Assembly (NCBI RefSeq): GCF_027706845.1
Contig: NZ_JAQGCZ010000021.1
Location: forward strand, 1 to 53,576
DNA: 53,576 nt
Direction of reading: 5' to 3'
From: Mycolicibacterium sp. BiH015
GTDB taxonomy: Bacteria > Actinomycetota > Actinomycetes > Mycobacteriales > Mycobacteriaceae
Of the stretch, positions 1 through 7,955 are shown piece after piece. The notes beneath the pieces were generated by a model. The model was not told the origin of the DNA. It worked only from the letters and a program-made list of their open reading frames with translations, and did no database searches. Numbering within the stretch: position 1 is the stretch's first letter; each line of letters begins with the position of its first letter. The position numbers and the translations under genes were made by a program.

Positions 1-69
1 CGGAAGCTAAGCCTACCAGCGCCGATGATACTACCCACCCGGGTGGAAAAGTAGGACACCGCCGAACAC
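1..69 (+). rRNA. rrf: 5S ribosomal RNA, 3' end (partial)
   Basis: The first ~69 bases match the 3' half of a mycobacterial 5S rRNA as I know it: the segment beginning CGGAAGCTAAGCCTACCAGC, then the GCCGATGATACT and GGTGGAAAAGTAGGACACCG blocks. The 5' part and the 16S and 23S genes lie outside the window. A hairpin terminator follows at once. In M. tuberculosis the rrn operon also ends next to ogt, so the context agrees. The exact 3' end is uncertain by a few bases. Confidence 0.93.
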
Positions 70-78
70 ACATTAGGT

Positions 79-111
79 CCTGTGCCCCTCGATTTAATCG
101 GGGGGCACAGG
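79..111 (+). terminator. rRNA operon terminator hairpin
   Basis: Perfect inverted repeat CCTGTGCCCC (79-88) with GGGGCACAGG (102-111). The stem continues inwards through TCGAT/ATCGG (one G-U pair) and leaves a 3-nt loop. It starts about 10 nt after the 5S 3' end. A short T-containing tail (CATTTGT) follows. Confidence 0.85.
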
Positions 112-130
112 CATTTGTCGGGAATTTCTG

Positions 131-637
131 TCAGTCGAATAGCGTCGGAGTGGTCGGCGAATGACTTCGTTCCATTCCTAGTAGCATTCTTTTGCGTTCC
201 AATCCGCCGCCATATCCGGTTAGATTTCCATTGGCGCCGATCACCCGATGGCAGGGCACGATAATGCCGATCGGATTATGTCCATTGGCCAATCCGACGG
301 CCCGAAATGCTCCCGGCGCATCGATCTGAACGGCAATTTCTCCGTAGGACCTCGTCTCTCCGTAAGGGATTGTCAACAGCGCTTTCCAGACCTTCTTCTG
401 AAACGCTGTCCCGACCAGATCGAGGTCGAGGTCGAATTCACGCCGTGTGCCGCGGAAATATTCGTCAAGTTGTTCAACGGCATCTGAGAACACAGATTCA
501 GAGCGCTGCCAGCCGGTGCGATTTGGCTCATACGTCTGATCGACCATCCGAAGGTGCTGCAGGCGTCCGCCGTTTCCGGCCAGCGTAAGCAGGCCGACCG
601 GGCTGTCCATCGTGCGGTAGCGCACGGCTTCCATCAT
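131..637 (-). CDS. ogt: Methylated-DNA-[protein]-cysteine S-methyltransferase
   Basis: 168 aa. Removes O6-alkyl groups from guanine by suicidal transfer to its own cysteine. The active-site motif PCHRV is at residues 128-132 (Cys129), followed by the usual G-N-L-T-G-Y-G-G-G loop. Length fits the Ogt family (M. tuberculosis Ogt is about 165 aa). The ATG at 637 is chosen because it overlaps the TGA of the upstream ada/alkA gene (ATGA) and is preceded by AAGGAGAA; an in-frame reading from 787 would run deep into alkA. Overlap implies translational coupling, so both repair activities are probably made from one damage-inducible mRNA. The gene is visibly richer in A+T than its neighbours. Confidence 0.95.
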   Translation of the reverse strand: MMEAVRYRTMDSPVGLLTLAGNGGRLQHLRMVDQTYEPNRTGWQRSESVFSDAVEQLDEYFRGTRREFDLDLDLVGTAFQKKVWKALLTIPYGETRSYGEIAVQIDAPGAFRAVGLANGHNPIGIIVPCHRVIGANGNLTGYGGGLERKRMLLGMERSHSPTTPTLFD

Positions 638-2121
638 TTCTCCTTGGGTGGCCATTGGTTCACGGCATGGTCGAGTGCTGTCCAAAGGTGTTGCGTCGCA
701 TAGGAACGCCATGGTCGCCACGATGCGCTGCGCTCGGAGAGCTGGCGCGGCGCCGCAGGCAGACCGAGCTGGTCCGCCGCTGCACACACCCCGAGGTCTG
801 TTGCGGGAAACGCATCGGGATCGCCCAGGCCGCGCATGGCGACCATCTCAGTCGTCCACGGGCCGATGCCCGGGATTGCGAGCAGCTGTGCCCGGGCTGC
901 ATCCCAATCGCACCCGGAATCCACCACGACGTCCCCCCGCGCCAACGCCGCTATCAATGCGGTCAGAGTGCGCCGGCGTGACTTCGGAAATGCCAGGTGT
1001 TGTGGATCGATGTCAGCGAGCTGGTCCACCGCTGGGAAGACATGTGTCAGCCCGCCGTCCGGGTCGGTGATGGATCTGCCGTAGGCCGCCGCGAGCCGCC
1101 CGGCATGCGTGCGCGCCGCGGCAGTCGAAACCTGTTGGCCGAGAACGACGCGCAGCGCTAGCTCGTGTTCGTCGACAGTCCGCGGTATGCGTTGGCCCGG
1201 CGCCTTGGCGACGAGCGTGGCGAGCTGCTGGTCGGTATTGAGGGCATCTACGATCGCCTCCGGGTCGGCGTCGAGATCGAGCAGCCGCCGGCTCCGTGCG
1301 ATCGCCGCAGTCAGGTCCCGAAAGTCGTCGACAACCAGCCGGCACTGGACGTGATCGGGATACGGCCTCAAGCTGACGATTCCAGCGCCATGGGGCAGAC
1401 GTAGGGTGCGCCGGAACGCGCCGTCGCGCACCTCCTCCACACCGGGGACTGCAGTGGCTGCCAGGTGCCCGAAAATGCCTTCGAACGCGAACGGTGTTCG
1501 TACCGGAAGGCGTAGCGACACCACTCCAGTGCCGACGGTGTCGGTACCACCGAATCGTGCCTTCGCCCGACAACGCAGCATCGTCGGCGTCAGGTCGCAA
1601 ACCGTGCGCACTGTCTCGTTGAACTGCCGAATGCTGGAGAAGCCCGACGCGAAAGCGACCTCACTGAACGGCATTTCGGTCGTCTCGATAAGGACGCGGG
1701 CCATTTGGGCACGCTGAGCCCGCGCGAGGGTGAGGGGCGTGGCACCCACCTCGGCCTGCATCAATCGCTCGAGCTGCCGCACCGTGTAACCCACACGCGC
1801 AGCGAGCCCCGTGACGCCGTCTCGGTCCACGGTCCCGTCGGCGATGAGACGCATCGTGCGAGCGACGACATCACCGCGCACGTTCCATTCCGGCGAGCCG
1901 GGCGAAGCGTCCGGCCTACACCGCTTGCATGACCGGAAGCCGGCCCTCTGCGCCGCCGCCGCTGTCGGATAGAACCGCATGTTGCGCGCGTAGGGCGGAC
2001 GTACCGGGCAGCTCGGCCGGCAGTAGATCTTTGTTGTGAGCACGGCCGTGACGAACCATCCGTCGAACCGTGCATCCTTGGATTGGACTGCCCGGTAGCA
2101 GCGGTCGAAATCGGCGTACAT
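634..2121 (-). CDS. alkA: Ada-type regulator/AlkA DNA-3-methyladenine glycosylase fusion
   Basis: 495 aa, matching M. tuberculosis AlkA (about 496 aa). Order of domains: Ada zinc/methylphosphotriester domain with Cys34, Cys38, Cys65 and Cys68; AraC-type helix-turn-helix (about 85-165); AlkA N-terminal domain (about 175-290); HhH-GPD glycosylase with IPGIGPWTTEM and the catalytic Asp in F-P-A-T-D. The protein senses methylated phosphate, activates transcription and excises alkylated bases; the O6-methyltransferase part of E. coli Ada is supplied by the coupled ogt. The start at 2121 fits the family N-terminus. No Shine-Dalgarno is visible before it and a promoter-like element lies 8-29 nt upstream, so the mRNA may be leaderless. 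Confidence 0.95.
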   Translation of the reverse strand: MYADFDRCYRAVQSKDARFDGWFVTAVLTTKIYCRPSCPVRPPYARNMRFYPTAAAAQRAGFRSCKRCRPDASPGSPEWNVRGDVVARTMRLIADGTVDRDGVTGLAARVGYTVRQLERLMQAEVGATPLTLARAQRAQMARVLIETTEMPFSEVAFASGFSSIRQFNETVRTVCDLTPTMLRCRAKARFGGTDTVGTGVVSLRLPVRTPFAFEGIFGHLAATAVPGVEEVRDGAFRRTLRLPHGAGIVSLRPYPDHVQCRLVVDDFRDLTAAIARSRRLLDLDADPEAIVDALNTDQQLATLVAKAPGQRIPRTVDEHELALRVVLGQQVSTAAARTHAGRLAAAYGRSITDPDGGLTHVFPAVDQLADIDPQHLAFPKSRRRTLTALIAALARGDVVVDSGCDWDAARAQLLAIPGIGPWTTEMVAMRGLGDPDAFPATDLGVCAAADQLGLPAAPRQLSERSASWRPWRSYATQHLWTALDHAVNQWPPKEK

Positions 2122-2128
2122 GACTCGA

Positions 2129-2150
2129 CAATTACACGCGACCACCGACA
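2129..2150 (-). promoter_or_regulatory. Candidate PafBC/RecA-independent DNA-damage promoter of alkA-ogt
   Basis: Reading the minus strand: TGTCGGTG (2150-2143), exactly 8 nt, then TAATTG (2134-2129). The mycobacterial RecA-NDp consensus is TTGTCRGTG-N8-TAnnnT; here the upstream block matches except its first T and the -10 misses the last T. Transcription would begin at or next to the A of the alkA ATG (2121), which fits the missing ribosome binding site. Confidence 0.6.
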
Positions 2151-2198
2151 TGACTAGCGGAAAAACGACACCGTAGTCACCGTGGCTACTTGACATCC

Positions 2199-2239
2199 CT
2201 GTCACCAAGCGACACTGTGACACTGTCACTAAGTGACAG
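2199..2239. promoter_or_regulatory. Tandem palindromic operator upstream of the TetR gene
   Basis: Perfect 17-bp palindrome CTGTCACT-A-AGTGACAG at 2223-2239. A degenerate copy, TGTCACC-A-AGCGACA, is centred 24 bp upstream at 2200-2214, and TGTGACAC sits between them. A TTGACA hexamer (2190-2195) lies just upstream. The array ends 7 nt before the preferred GTG start of the regulator (2247), as for an autoregulatory TetR operator. Confidence 0.55.
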
Positions 2240-2246
2240 GCGGGAG

Positions 2247-2879
2247 GTGAGGGCAATCGCACAGGCCCGGCCGGATACGGCGCAGGCGCGCCTCGAGGTG
2301 TCGAGGCATGCCTGTGAACTGTTCTGGGAAAAAGGTGTCGCAGCCACCAGTGGTGACGAAATCGCCGCCGCCGCAGGGCTTTCCACACGCACCATCTGGC
2401 GGTACTTCCGATCCAAGGAGAGCTGTGTCGAGCCCGTGCTGGCCAAGTCGGCTGATCGATTTCTCGCTTCGATGCACCGGTGGCCCCCCGAACTGTCCCT
2501 GTCCGAGCACTTGGCGGCCGACACGATCGCCTACCCGCTGTCGGAACGCGACATCGTCGACGAGAGAAGCGCGATGCGGATCGCCACCCTCTCGGTATCA
2601 GATCCCGTGCTGCGCACGTCATACCTGATGGTGCACGACTACATGGAGAAGGGCTTGATTCCGGTGTTCGCGCAGCGGCTCGAACTGCCGGACTCGGACC
2701 TGACGGTCAAGCTGTACGCCGCCGCCGTGACCGCCGCGTTCCGCGTGGTCGACGAGGAGGTCAGCGTCGCGGTGATCGTCCGCAAGGAGAAGTTCACCCA
2801 GGAACAGGGCCTCGAATTGATGGATCGGGCAATCAGCGATGCCACCAACGGGCGACTCGGAGGGCCCGCCACGCCGTGA
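2247..2879 (+). CDS. TetR-family transcriptional regulator
   Basis: 210 aa from GTG 2247. The N-terminal TetR helix-turn-helix is clear: G-D-E-I-A-A-A-A-G-L-S-T-R-T-I-W-R-Y-F followed by S-K-E-S. The C-terminal ligand domain is not assignable. Reading can be extended to a TTG at 2190, but that extension would be encoded by the palindromic array and has low-complexity S/T/D/L content, so the GTG is preferred although its GGGAG is very close. Transcribed away from ada/alkA. It probably represses itself through the palindromes at 2199-2239; other targets could be the downstream membrane gene. Ligand unknown. Confidence 0.85.
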   Translation: MRAIAQARPDTAQARLEVSRHACELFWEKGVAATSGDEIAAAAGLSTRTIWRYFRSKESCVEPVLAKSADRFLASMHRWPPELSLSEHLAADTIAYPLSERDIVDERSAMRIATLSVSDPVLRTSYLMVHDYMEKGLIPVFAQRLELPDSDLTVKLYAAAVTAAFRVVDEEVSVAVIVRKEKFTQEQGLELMDRAISDATNGRLGGPATP

Positions 2880-2970
2880 CCTGATCCAAAACCTCACAAC
2901 CGCAACGGATAGCGCCACGGGCAGCCGGCCCGGTAATGGCGCATGCCTGAAAGGAACCTGGAACTCAACG

Positions 2971-3585
2971 ATGGCCAAAACAACGAAGCCGGCGCCGACA
3001 CTTCTCGAACAGATGGGCGGCACTGCCGGTCTGGTGTACGCAGCACTGCCGAGCATCGCCTTCGTCGTCGGTGACGCGGCTTTCGGCCTCACGGGTGCCA
3101 TCGTTGTCGCCCTTGGCACCGCATTGGTGATCGCGGCGCTGCGCCTGGTGCGCAGGGAACCGGTGCAGCCAGCCCTCTCCGGAGTCCTCGGCGTCGCCAT
3201 CGCGGCGTACATCGCCTGGCAGACCGGGGAAGCGAAAGACTATTTCCTGCTGGGTATCTGGATGAGTCTCATCCTCGCGGTCGTCTTCCTCGCGTCGGTG
3301 CTGATGCGGTGGCCTCTGGTCGGCGTCATATGGAATGGCCTCAATGGCGCCGGACATGCCTGGCGTGACGACCGACGTTCCCGGTATGCGTATGACATCG
3401 CCACACTCACGTTCGTCGTCGTGTTCGTGGCGCGGCTCGTCGTGCAGCGTTGGCTCTATGACGGGGACCAGACAGGCTGGCTGGCCTTCGCCAGGATCGC
3501 GATGGGGTACCCGCTGCTCGTGGTGGCGTTGGTGGTCGCCTACTGGGCGGTCCGGTACTCGAAGCGGCGTCTCAGTTCGCGCTGA
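2971..3585 (+). CDS. DUF3159 family membrane protein
   Basis: 204 aa, about five to six membrane segments. Sequence features fit DUF3159: an N-terminal L-L-E-Q-M-G-G-T-A-G-L-V-Y-A-A-L-P, R-W-P-L-V-G-V in the middle, and a C-terminal M-G-Y-P-L segment. ATG 2971 is preceded by AAAGGAAC about 16 nt upstream. It follows the TetR gene by 91 bp on the same strand and its end overlaps the convergent adenylate cyclase by 14 bp. The biochemical role of this actinobacterial family is unknown. Confidence 0.8.
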   Translation: MAKTTKPAPTLLEQMGGTAGLVYAALPSIAFVVGDAAFGLTGAIVVALGTALVIAALRLVRREPVQPALSGVLGVAIAAYIAWQTGEAKDYFLLGIWMSLILAVVFLASVLMRWPLVGVIWNGLNGAGHAWRDDRRSRYAYDIATLTFVVVFVARLVVQRWLYDGDQTGWLAFARIAMGYPLLVVALVVAYWAVRYSKRRLSSR

Positions 3586-5182
3586 CCGGTGTTGCCAACC
3601 GCGTCGGCTCTGCGTGGCCACGCAGCGTCACCGATTCACCCAATTCCCAATGCTGCCTTTCGCTTTCGGTCGCCCTGTTCACGGCTTCCGATGAGGCCAC
3701 CAGGTGTCCGTCGACCTTCTTGGACAGTTCGCACAGCCGCGCCGCCTCGTTGACGGGCTCGCCGATCACCGTGTACTCGAACCGCTCCTTGGCACCGACG
3801 TTGCCCGCGACGACCTGACCTGAGGCGACCCCGATGCCCGCTTCGCACTCTGGAACCTCGGCGCGCAATCGCCGGGCCATCGCGCGTGCGGCGGCGAGCG
3901 CCTCGGCTTCGGCGTTCTCCAGCGAGACCGGTGCGCCGAACACCGCCAGGACGGCGTCGCCCTCGAACTTGTTCACCAGCCCGTGATGCTCGTCGACCTC
4001 GTCGACCACGACATCGAAGAATCGGTTGAGCAGTTCCACGACCTCGACGGCCGGCCTGCTGGTGACGAGCTCGGTGGAGCCGATGATGTCGACGAAGATC
4101 ACCGCGGCATGGCGCTCTTCGCCCCCGAGCTTGGGGCGTTCCTTTTCGGCCAGCGCCGCGACCTCCCGGCCGACATGGCGCCCGAACAGATCCCGAAGCC
4201 GTTCACGTTCGCGCAGCCCGTGCACCATTGAGTTGAACCCGCGTTGTAACTCACCAAGTTCCGTGCCGTCGAACACCACCAGATTGCAGTCCAGATCCCC
4301 GCCCTCGACCTGTTTGAGCGCCGCCCGCACCACCCGGACCGGCGTCGCGATGAGCCACGACAACAGCCACATCAGGACCAAGCCGAAAATCAGTGCGACC
4401 AGCGCGATGATCATGACCGCAACGGCGAACTGCGTCGCGCTGAGATTCTGCAGCGACAGCGCAAACACCGCGAGCAGCAGAATGCCCAGGACGGGCACCC
4501 CAGAGCTCAGCAACCACACCGTCATGGTCCGACCCATGACGCCGTGCGCCAACCGGCGGGGCGGTCGGCCCGCTTCCAAAGCCTGCGCCGCGATCGGCCG
4601 GAGCGAGAACTCGGTGATCATGTAGCACGCGGTGGCAACGACGATCCCCGGGAAACCGACCGCGAACAGGAAGCGAGGAATGAACGCCGAATCCTGCAGG
4701 CCGTACAGCAGCGTCAGCAGCGCCGTACCGAAGCCCCAGAGCAGCAGCAATTTCTTCGCGACGCGCGATGGTGCGTGGAACACGTTGCGCTGGTCGTCGC
4801 GGGTGGGGCCGCGCTCCTCGATGGCCCAGCGCAGCGAGCCGACCGTGGTGGAGGTGATCCACGCTGTGCCCAAAATAAGTGCGAGGAGCATGTACGCGGG
4901 CACGACGCCGAAGGTCAACCACGCAGGCGCGTCAGTGAATACGCTCGGCACCGGGATCGCGACAGTGTTGAGCAGCAGCGACACCCCGATACCGAGGATG
5001 TTCGTGAACAGGATGAAGAACGTCAGGATGATCTGGATGCGGATGCGCCGGCGGCTCTGGCTCTCCTCGGGCCGGCCCAGCAACCAGGAGCCGTAATCCG
5101 GCGTCTCGAGCCGACCGCTTTGACGCGTCAGTCTTTCCAGCACCCGGCCCAACCGATGCGGCACGCTCTTGGTGGCGTTCAT
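3572..5182 (-). CDS. Membrane-anchored class III adenylate cyclase
   Basis: 536 aa. Six or so membrane segments (about 50-280), a HAMP domain (about 272-325), then the linker with F-N-S-M-V-H-G-L-R-E-R and R-D-L-F-G-R-H-V-G, then the cyclase domain (about 355-490). Catalytic features: metal Asp365 in F-V-D-I-I-G-S-T, substrate Lys405 and metal Asp409 in N-K-F-E-G-D, and the transition-state Asn/Arg in V-N-E-A-A-R-L. This is the architecture of M. tuberculosis Rv1318c-Rv1320c, which occupy the same place; here there is only one copy. Makes cAMP from ATP, with the HAMP domain passing a membrane signal to the catalytic dimer. A second, related cyclase is at the right end of the window. Confidence 0.93.
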   Translation of the reverse strand: MNATKSVPHRLGRVLERLTRQSGRLETPDYGSWLLGRPEESQSRRRIRIQIILTFFILFTNILGIGVSLLLNTVAIPVPSVFTDAPAWLTFGVVPAYMLLALILGTAWITSTTVGSLRWAIEERGPTRDDQRNVFHAPSRVAKKLLLLWGFGTALLTLLYGLQDSAFIPRFLFAVGFPGIVVATACYMITEFSLRPIAAQALEAGRPPRRLAHGVMGRTMTVWLLSSGVPVLGILLLAVFALSLQNLSATQFAVAVMIIALVALIFGLVLMWLLSWLIATPVRVVRAALKQVEGGDLDCNLVVFDGTELGELQRGFNSMVHGLRERERLRDLFGRHVGREVAALAEKERPKLGGEERHAAVIFVDIIGSTELVTSRPAVEVVELLNRFFDVVVDEVDEHHGLVNKFEGDAVLAVFGAPVSLENAEAEALAAARAMARRLRAEVPECEAGIGVASGQVVAGNVGAKERFEYTVIGEPVNEAARLCELSKKVDGHLVASSEAVNRATESERQHWELGESVTLRGHAEPTRLATPVSAN

Positions 5183-5229
5183 TGGTACGTCAGCCTAGTG
5201 ATACCGAGTCCGCCATCTATGGTGGTTCG

Positions 5230-5901
5230 GTGCGGCTCGTCATCGCTCAGTGCACCGTCGACTACGTCGGTAGGCTCACAGCTCATCTCCCGTCGGCCAA
5301 ACGACTGCTGTTGTTCAAGTCCGACGGATCGGTGAGCGTGCACGCCGACGATCGCGCCTACAAACCCCTGAACTGGATGTCGCCGCCCTGCTGGGTCTCC
5401 GAGCAATCCGATGGGGATGTCCCGGTATGGGTGGTCGAGAACAAGGCGGGGGAGCACTTGCGCATCACGGTCGAGGAGATCGAGCACGATTCGAGCCACG
5501 AATTGGGCATCGACCCCGGCCTGGTCAAGGACGGCGTGGAAGCTCACCTACAGGCCCTGTTGGCAGAGCACGTCGAACTTCTGGGGGCCGGGTACACCTT
5601 GGTGCGGCGCGAATACATGACGCCGATCGGCCCGGTGGATCTGCTGTGCCGCGACGAGCAGGGCCGTTCGGTGGCCGTGGAGATCAAGCGACGCGGCGAG
5701 ATCGACGGCGTCGAGCAGTTGACGCGCTACCTGGAATTGATGAACAGGGACTCGCTCCTGGCCCCGGTCGCAGGGGTGTTCGCCGCCCAGCAGATCAAGC
5801 CCCAGGCCCGCACCCTTGCCACTGATCGCGGAATCCGTTGTTTGACATTGGATTACGACAAGATGCGGGGGATGGACAGCGACGAGTTCCGCCTGTTCTG
5901 A
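5230..5901 (+). CDS. nucS: Mismatch-specific endonuclease NucS/EndoMS
   Basis: 223 aa. Cuts both strands at G-T, G-G and T-T mismatches and is the core of the non-canonical mismatch repair of actinobacteria lacking MutS/MutL. N-terminal beta-sandwich DNA-binding domain (about 1-110) beginning R-L-V-I-A-Q-C-T, RecB-like nuclease domain with Asp137 (G-P-V-D-L-L), Glu151 and Lys153 (V-E-I-K). The C-terminus D-E-F-R-L-F resembles the beta-clamp binding tail of the family. GTG 5230 is chosen because it matches the conserved N-terminus; an upstream in-frame ATG (5182) would overlap the start of the divergent cyclase gene. Confidence 0.95.
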   Translation: MRLVIAQCTVDYVGRLTAHLPSAKRLLLFKSDGSVSVHADDRAYKPLNWMSPPCWVSEQSDGDVPVWVVENKAGEHLRITVEEIEHDSSHELGIDPGLVKDGVEAHLQALLAEHVELLGAGYTLVRREYMTPIGPVDLLCRDEQGRSVAVEIKRRGEIDGVEQLTRYLELMNRDSLLAPVAGVFAAQQIKPQARTLATDRGIRCLTLDYDKMRGMDSDEFRLF

Positions 5902-6194
5902 TGGCGAAGCGTCGCGCCCCGCGCAAACGCAGGCCGGTGCGTGATCCGCTGCCGGGACCCACCCGTATCGAGGTGGGTGCCGACGGTTACGACTACGAGG
6001 TCCGGCCGGTGAGTGCTGCCAGGGCGGCGAAGATGTACCGGTGTCCGGGCTGCGATCACGAGATCAGGCCGGGCATCCCGCACGTCGTGGTGTGGCCTGC
6101 CGACAGTTCGGGCAGCGTGGACGACCGCAGACACTGGCACACGCCGTGCTGGGCGAACCGCGCGACGCGCGGGCCTACTCGCAAGTGGTCTTAG
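5901..6194 (+). CDS. Small zinc-ribbon-like protein of unknown function
   Basis: 97 aa. Starts at ATG 5901, overlapping the nucS stop by one base (TGATG), so it is probably co-translated with nucS. N-terminus very basic (K-R-R-A-P-R-K-R-R); a likely metal site is formed by Cys48-x2-Cys51 and H-W-H-T-P-C-W (His78, His80, Cys83). The basic tail plus metal site suggests nucleic-acid contact, and the fixed pairing with nucS hints at a role near DNA repair, but that is inference. Its stop overlaps the stop of the convergent epimerase gene by 3 bp. Confidence 0.8.
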   Translation: MAKRRAPRKRRPVRDPLPGPTRIEVGADGYDYEVRPVSAARAAKMYRCPGCDHEIRPGIPHVVVWPADSSGSVDDRRHWHTPCWANRATRGPTRKWS

Positions 6195-6664
6195 TGAGCG
6201 TCGGCTGCCGGCTCGACGAGCTCGATCAGCACGCCGCCGCCGTCCTTCGGGTGAATGAAGTTGATCCGCGAGTTCGCGGTTCCGCGCCGGGGAGCGTCGT
6301 AGATCAGACGGATGCCCTGCTCGCGCAGACGGTCGCTCAGCGCATCCAGGTCACTCACGCGGTAGGCGAACTGCTGCAGGCCCGGGCCGCGCTTGTCGAG
6401 GAACTTCGCGATCGTCGAGCTGTCGTCGATCGGTGCCATCAACTGGATCTGGGTGCTGCCGACCGGGGCGCCGCGCACCGAGAGCATCGCCTCGCGGATG
6501 CCCTGCTCCTCGTTGACTTCTTCGTGAAGGACGATCATGCCCAGGTGGTCGTGGTACCACTTGATGGCCGCGTCCAGGTCGCCGACGGCGATGCCGACAT
6601 GGTCGATGGCGGTCACCAGCGCGGTGGCCAGTACCGGACGGGCGTCTGTCTGCTCGGCGGTCAT
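6191..6664 (-). CDS. mce: Methylmalonyl-CoA epimerase
   Basis: 157 aa, vicinal-oxygen-chelate fold. Interconverts (2R)- and (2S)-methylmalonyl-CoA, the step feeding propionyl-CoA carbon (odd-chain lipids, cholesterol) to methylmalonyl-CoA mutase. Visible: A-I-D-H-V-G-I-A-V near the N-terminus (metal His), G-P-G-L-Q-Q-F-A-Y, and L-I-E-L-V-E near the C-terminus (metal Glu). M-T-A-E-Q at 6664 gives normal family length; the open frame to 6925 would enter fadA4. Divergent from the thiolase fadA4. Confidence 0.93.
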   Translation of the reverse strand: MTAEQTDARPVLATALVTAIDHVGIAVGDLDAAIKWYHDHLGMIVLHEEVNEEQGIREAMLSVRGAPVGSTQIQLMAPIDDSSTIAKFLDKRGPGLQQFAYRVSDLDALSDRLREQGIRLIYDAPRRGTANSRINFIHPKDGGGVLIELVEPAADAH

Positions 6665-6767
6665 AAAGAAAAAGTAACCTAACAAGATCGATTTCGAATA
6701 GGTCGGTGCGCCTGTATAGCCTTTCTCTGAGCTTTCTAAGCCACCAATCTCTACCGTGGAGGTAGCC

Positions 6768-7949
6768 ATGACGACGTCCGTGATTGTTGCTGGAGCCCGT
6801 ACTCCGGTCGGCAAGCTGATGGGTTCGCTGAAGGATTTCTCGGGCAGCGATCTCGGTGCTGTGGCGATCAAGGGTGCACTCGAGAAGGCCAACCTGCCGG
6901 CCTCCGCCGTCGAGTACGTCATCATGGGCCAGGTGCTGTCCGCCGGTGCCGGGCAGATGCCCGCCCGTCAGGCGGCCGTCGCCGCAGGCATCGGCTGGGA
7001 CGTGGCCTCGCTGACCATCAACAAGATGTGCCTGTCCGGTATCGATGCGATCGCGCTGGCCGATCAGCTGATCCGCGCCGGTGAGTTCGACGTGATCGTC
7101 GCCGGTGGCCAGGAGTCGATGACTCAGGCGCCCCACCTGCTGATGAACAGCCGTTCGGGCTACAAGTACGGCGACGTCACGGTGCTCGACCACATGGCCT
7201 ATGACGGTCTGCACGACGTGTTCACCGATCAGCCCATGGGCGCGCTCACCGAGCAACGCAACGACGTCGACAAATTCACCCGCGCCCAGCAGGACGAGTT
7301 CGCCGCGTCGTCGCATCAGAAGGCGGCGCGTGCCTGGAAGGACGGCGTCTACGCCGACGAAGTCGTGCCGGTGAAGATCCCGCAGCGAAAGGGTGACCCG
7401 ATCGAGTTCACCGAGGACGAGGGCATCCGTGCCGACACCACTGCGGAGTCCTTGGCAGGTTTGCGGCCGGCGTTCCGTAAGGACGGCACGATCACCGCAG
7501 GGTCGGCGTCCCAGATCTCCGACGGCGCGTGCGCGGTGGTGGTCATGAACAAGGCGAAGGCTGAGGAACTGGGCCTGACCTGGTTGTGTGAGATCGGGGC
7601 GCACGGTGTGGTCGCCGGACCCGATTCGACGCTGCAGAGCCAGCCTGCCAACGCGATCAAGAAGGCTGTCGCCAAGGAGGGCATCTCGCTCGACCAGCTC
7701 GACGTCATCGAGATCAACGAGGCGTTCGCCGCGGTCGCGTTGGCGTCCACGCAGGAACTCGGCGTCGATGCCGACAAGGTCAACACCGACGGCGGCGCCA
7801 TCGCGATCGGCCATCCGATCGGCATGTCCGGAGCGCGGATCACGTTGCACGCAGCGCTGGAACTGGCCCGCCGGGGGTCCGGGTACGCCGTCGCCGCGCT
7901 GTGCGGCGCCGGAGGACAGGGCGACGCGCTCATTCTGCGCAGGCCGTGA
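6768..7949 (+). CDS. fadA4: Acetyl-CoA acetyltransferase (thiolase II)
   Basis: 393 aa, usual thiolase length. Condenses two acetyl-CoA or cleaves acetoacetyl-CoA. Catalytic Cys88 in N-K-M-C-L-S-G, the G-H-P-I-G-M-S-G-A-R motif with the catalytic His, and the C-terminal C-G-A-G-G-Q-G with the second Cys are all intact. ATG 6768 has GGAGG about 7 nt upstream. Same position as fadA4 (Rv1323) in M. tuberculosis, divergent from the epimerase. Confidence 0.95.
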   Translation: MTTSVIVAGARTPVGKLMGSLKDFSGSDLGAVAIKGALEKANLPASAVEYVIMGQVLSAGAGQMPARQAAVAAGIGWDVASLTINKMCLSGIDAIALADQLIRAGEFDVIVAGGQESMTQAPHLLMNSRSGYKYGDVTVLDHMAYDGLHDVFTDQPMGALTEQRNDVDKFTRAQQDEFAASSHQKAARAWKDGVYADEVVPVKIPQRKGDPIEFTEDEGIRADTTAESLAGLRPAFRKDGTITAGSASQISDGACAVVVMNKAKAEELGLTWLCEIGAHGVVAGPDSTLQSQPANAIKKAVAKEGISLDQLDVIEINEAFAAVALASTQELGVDADKVNTDGGAIAIGHPIGMSGARITLHAALELARRGSGYAVAALCGAGGQGDALILRRP

Positions 7950-7955
7950 CCTTCG

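Noticed and set aside
6665..6767. ACCTA...TAGGT inverted repeat in the mce/fadA4 gap as an operator
   Set aside because: Only 5-bp arms far apart; expected by chance.
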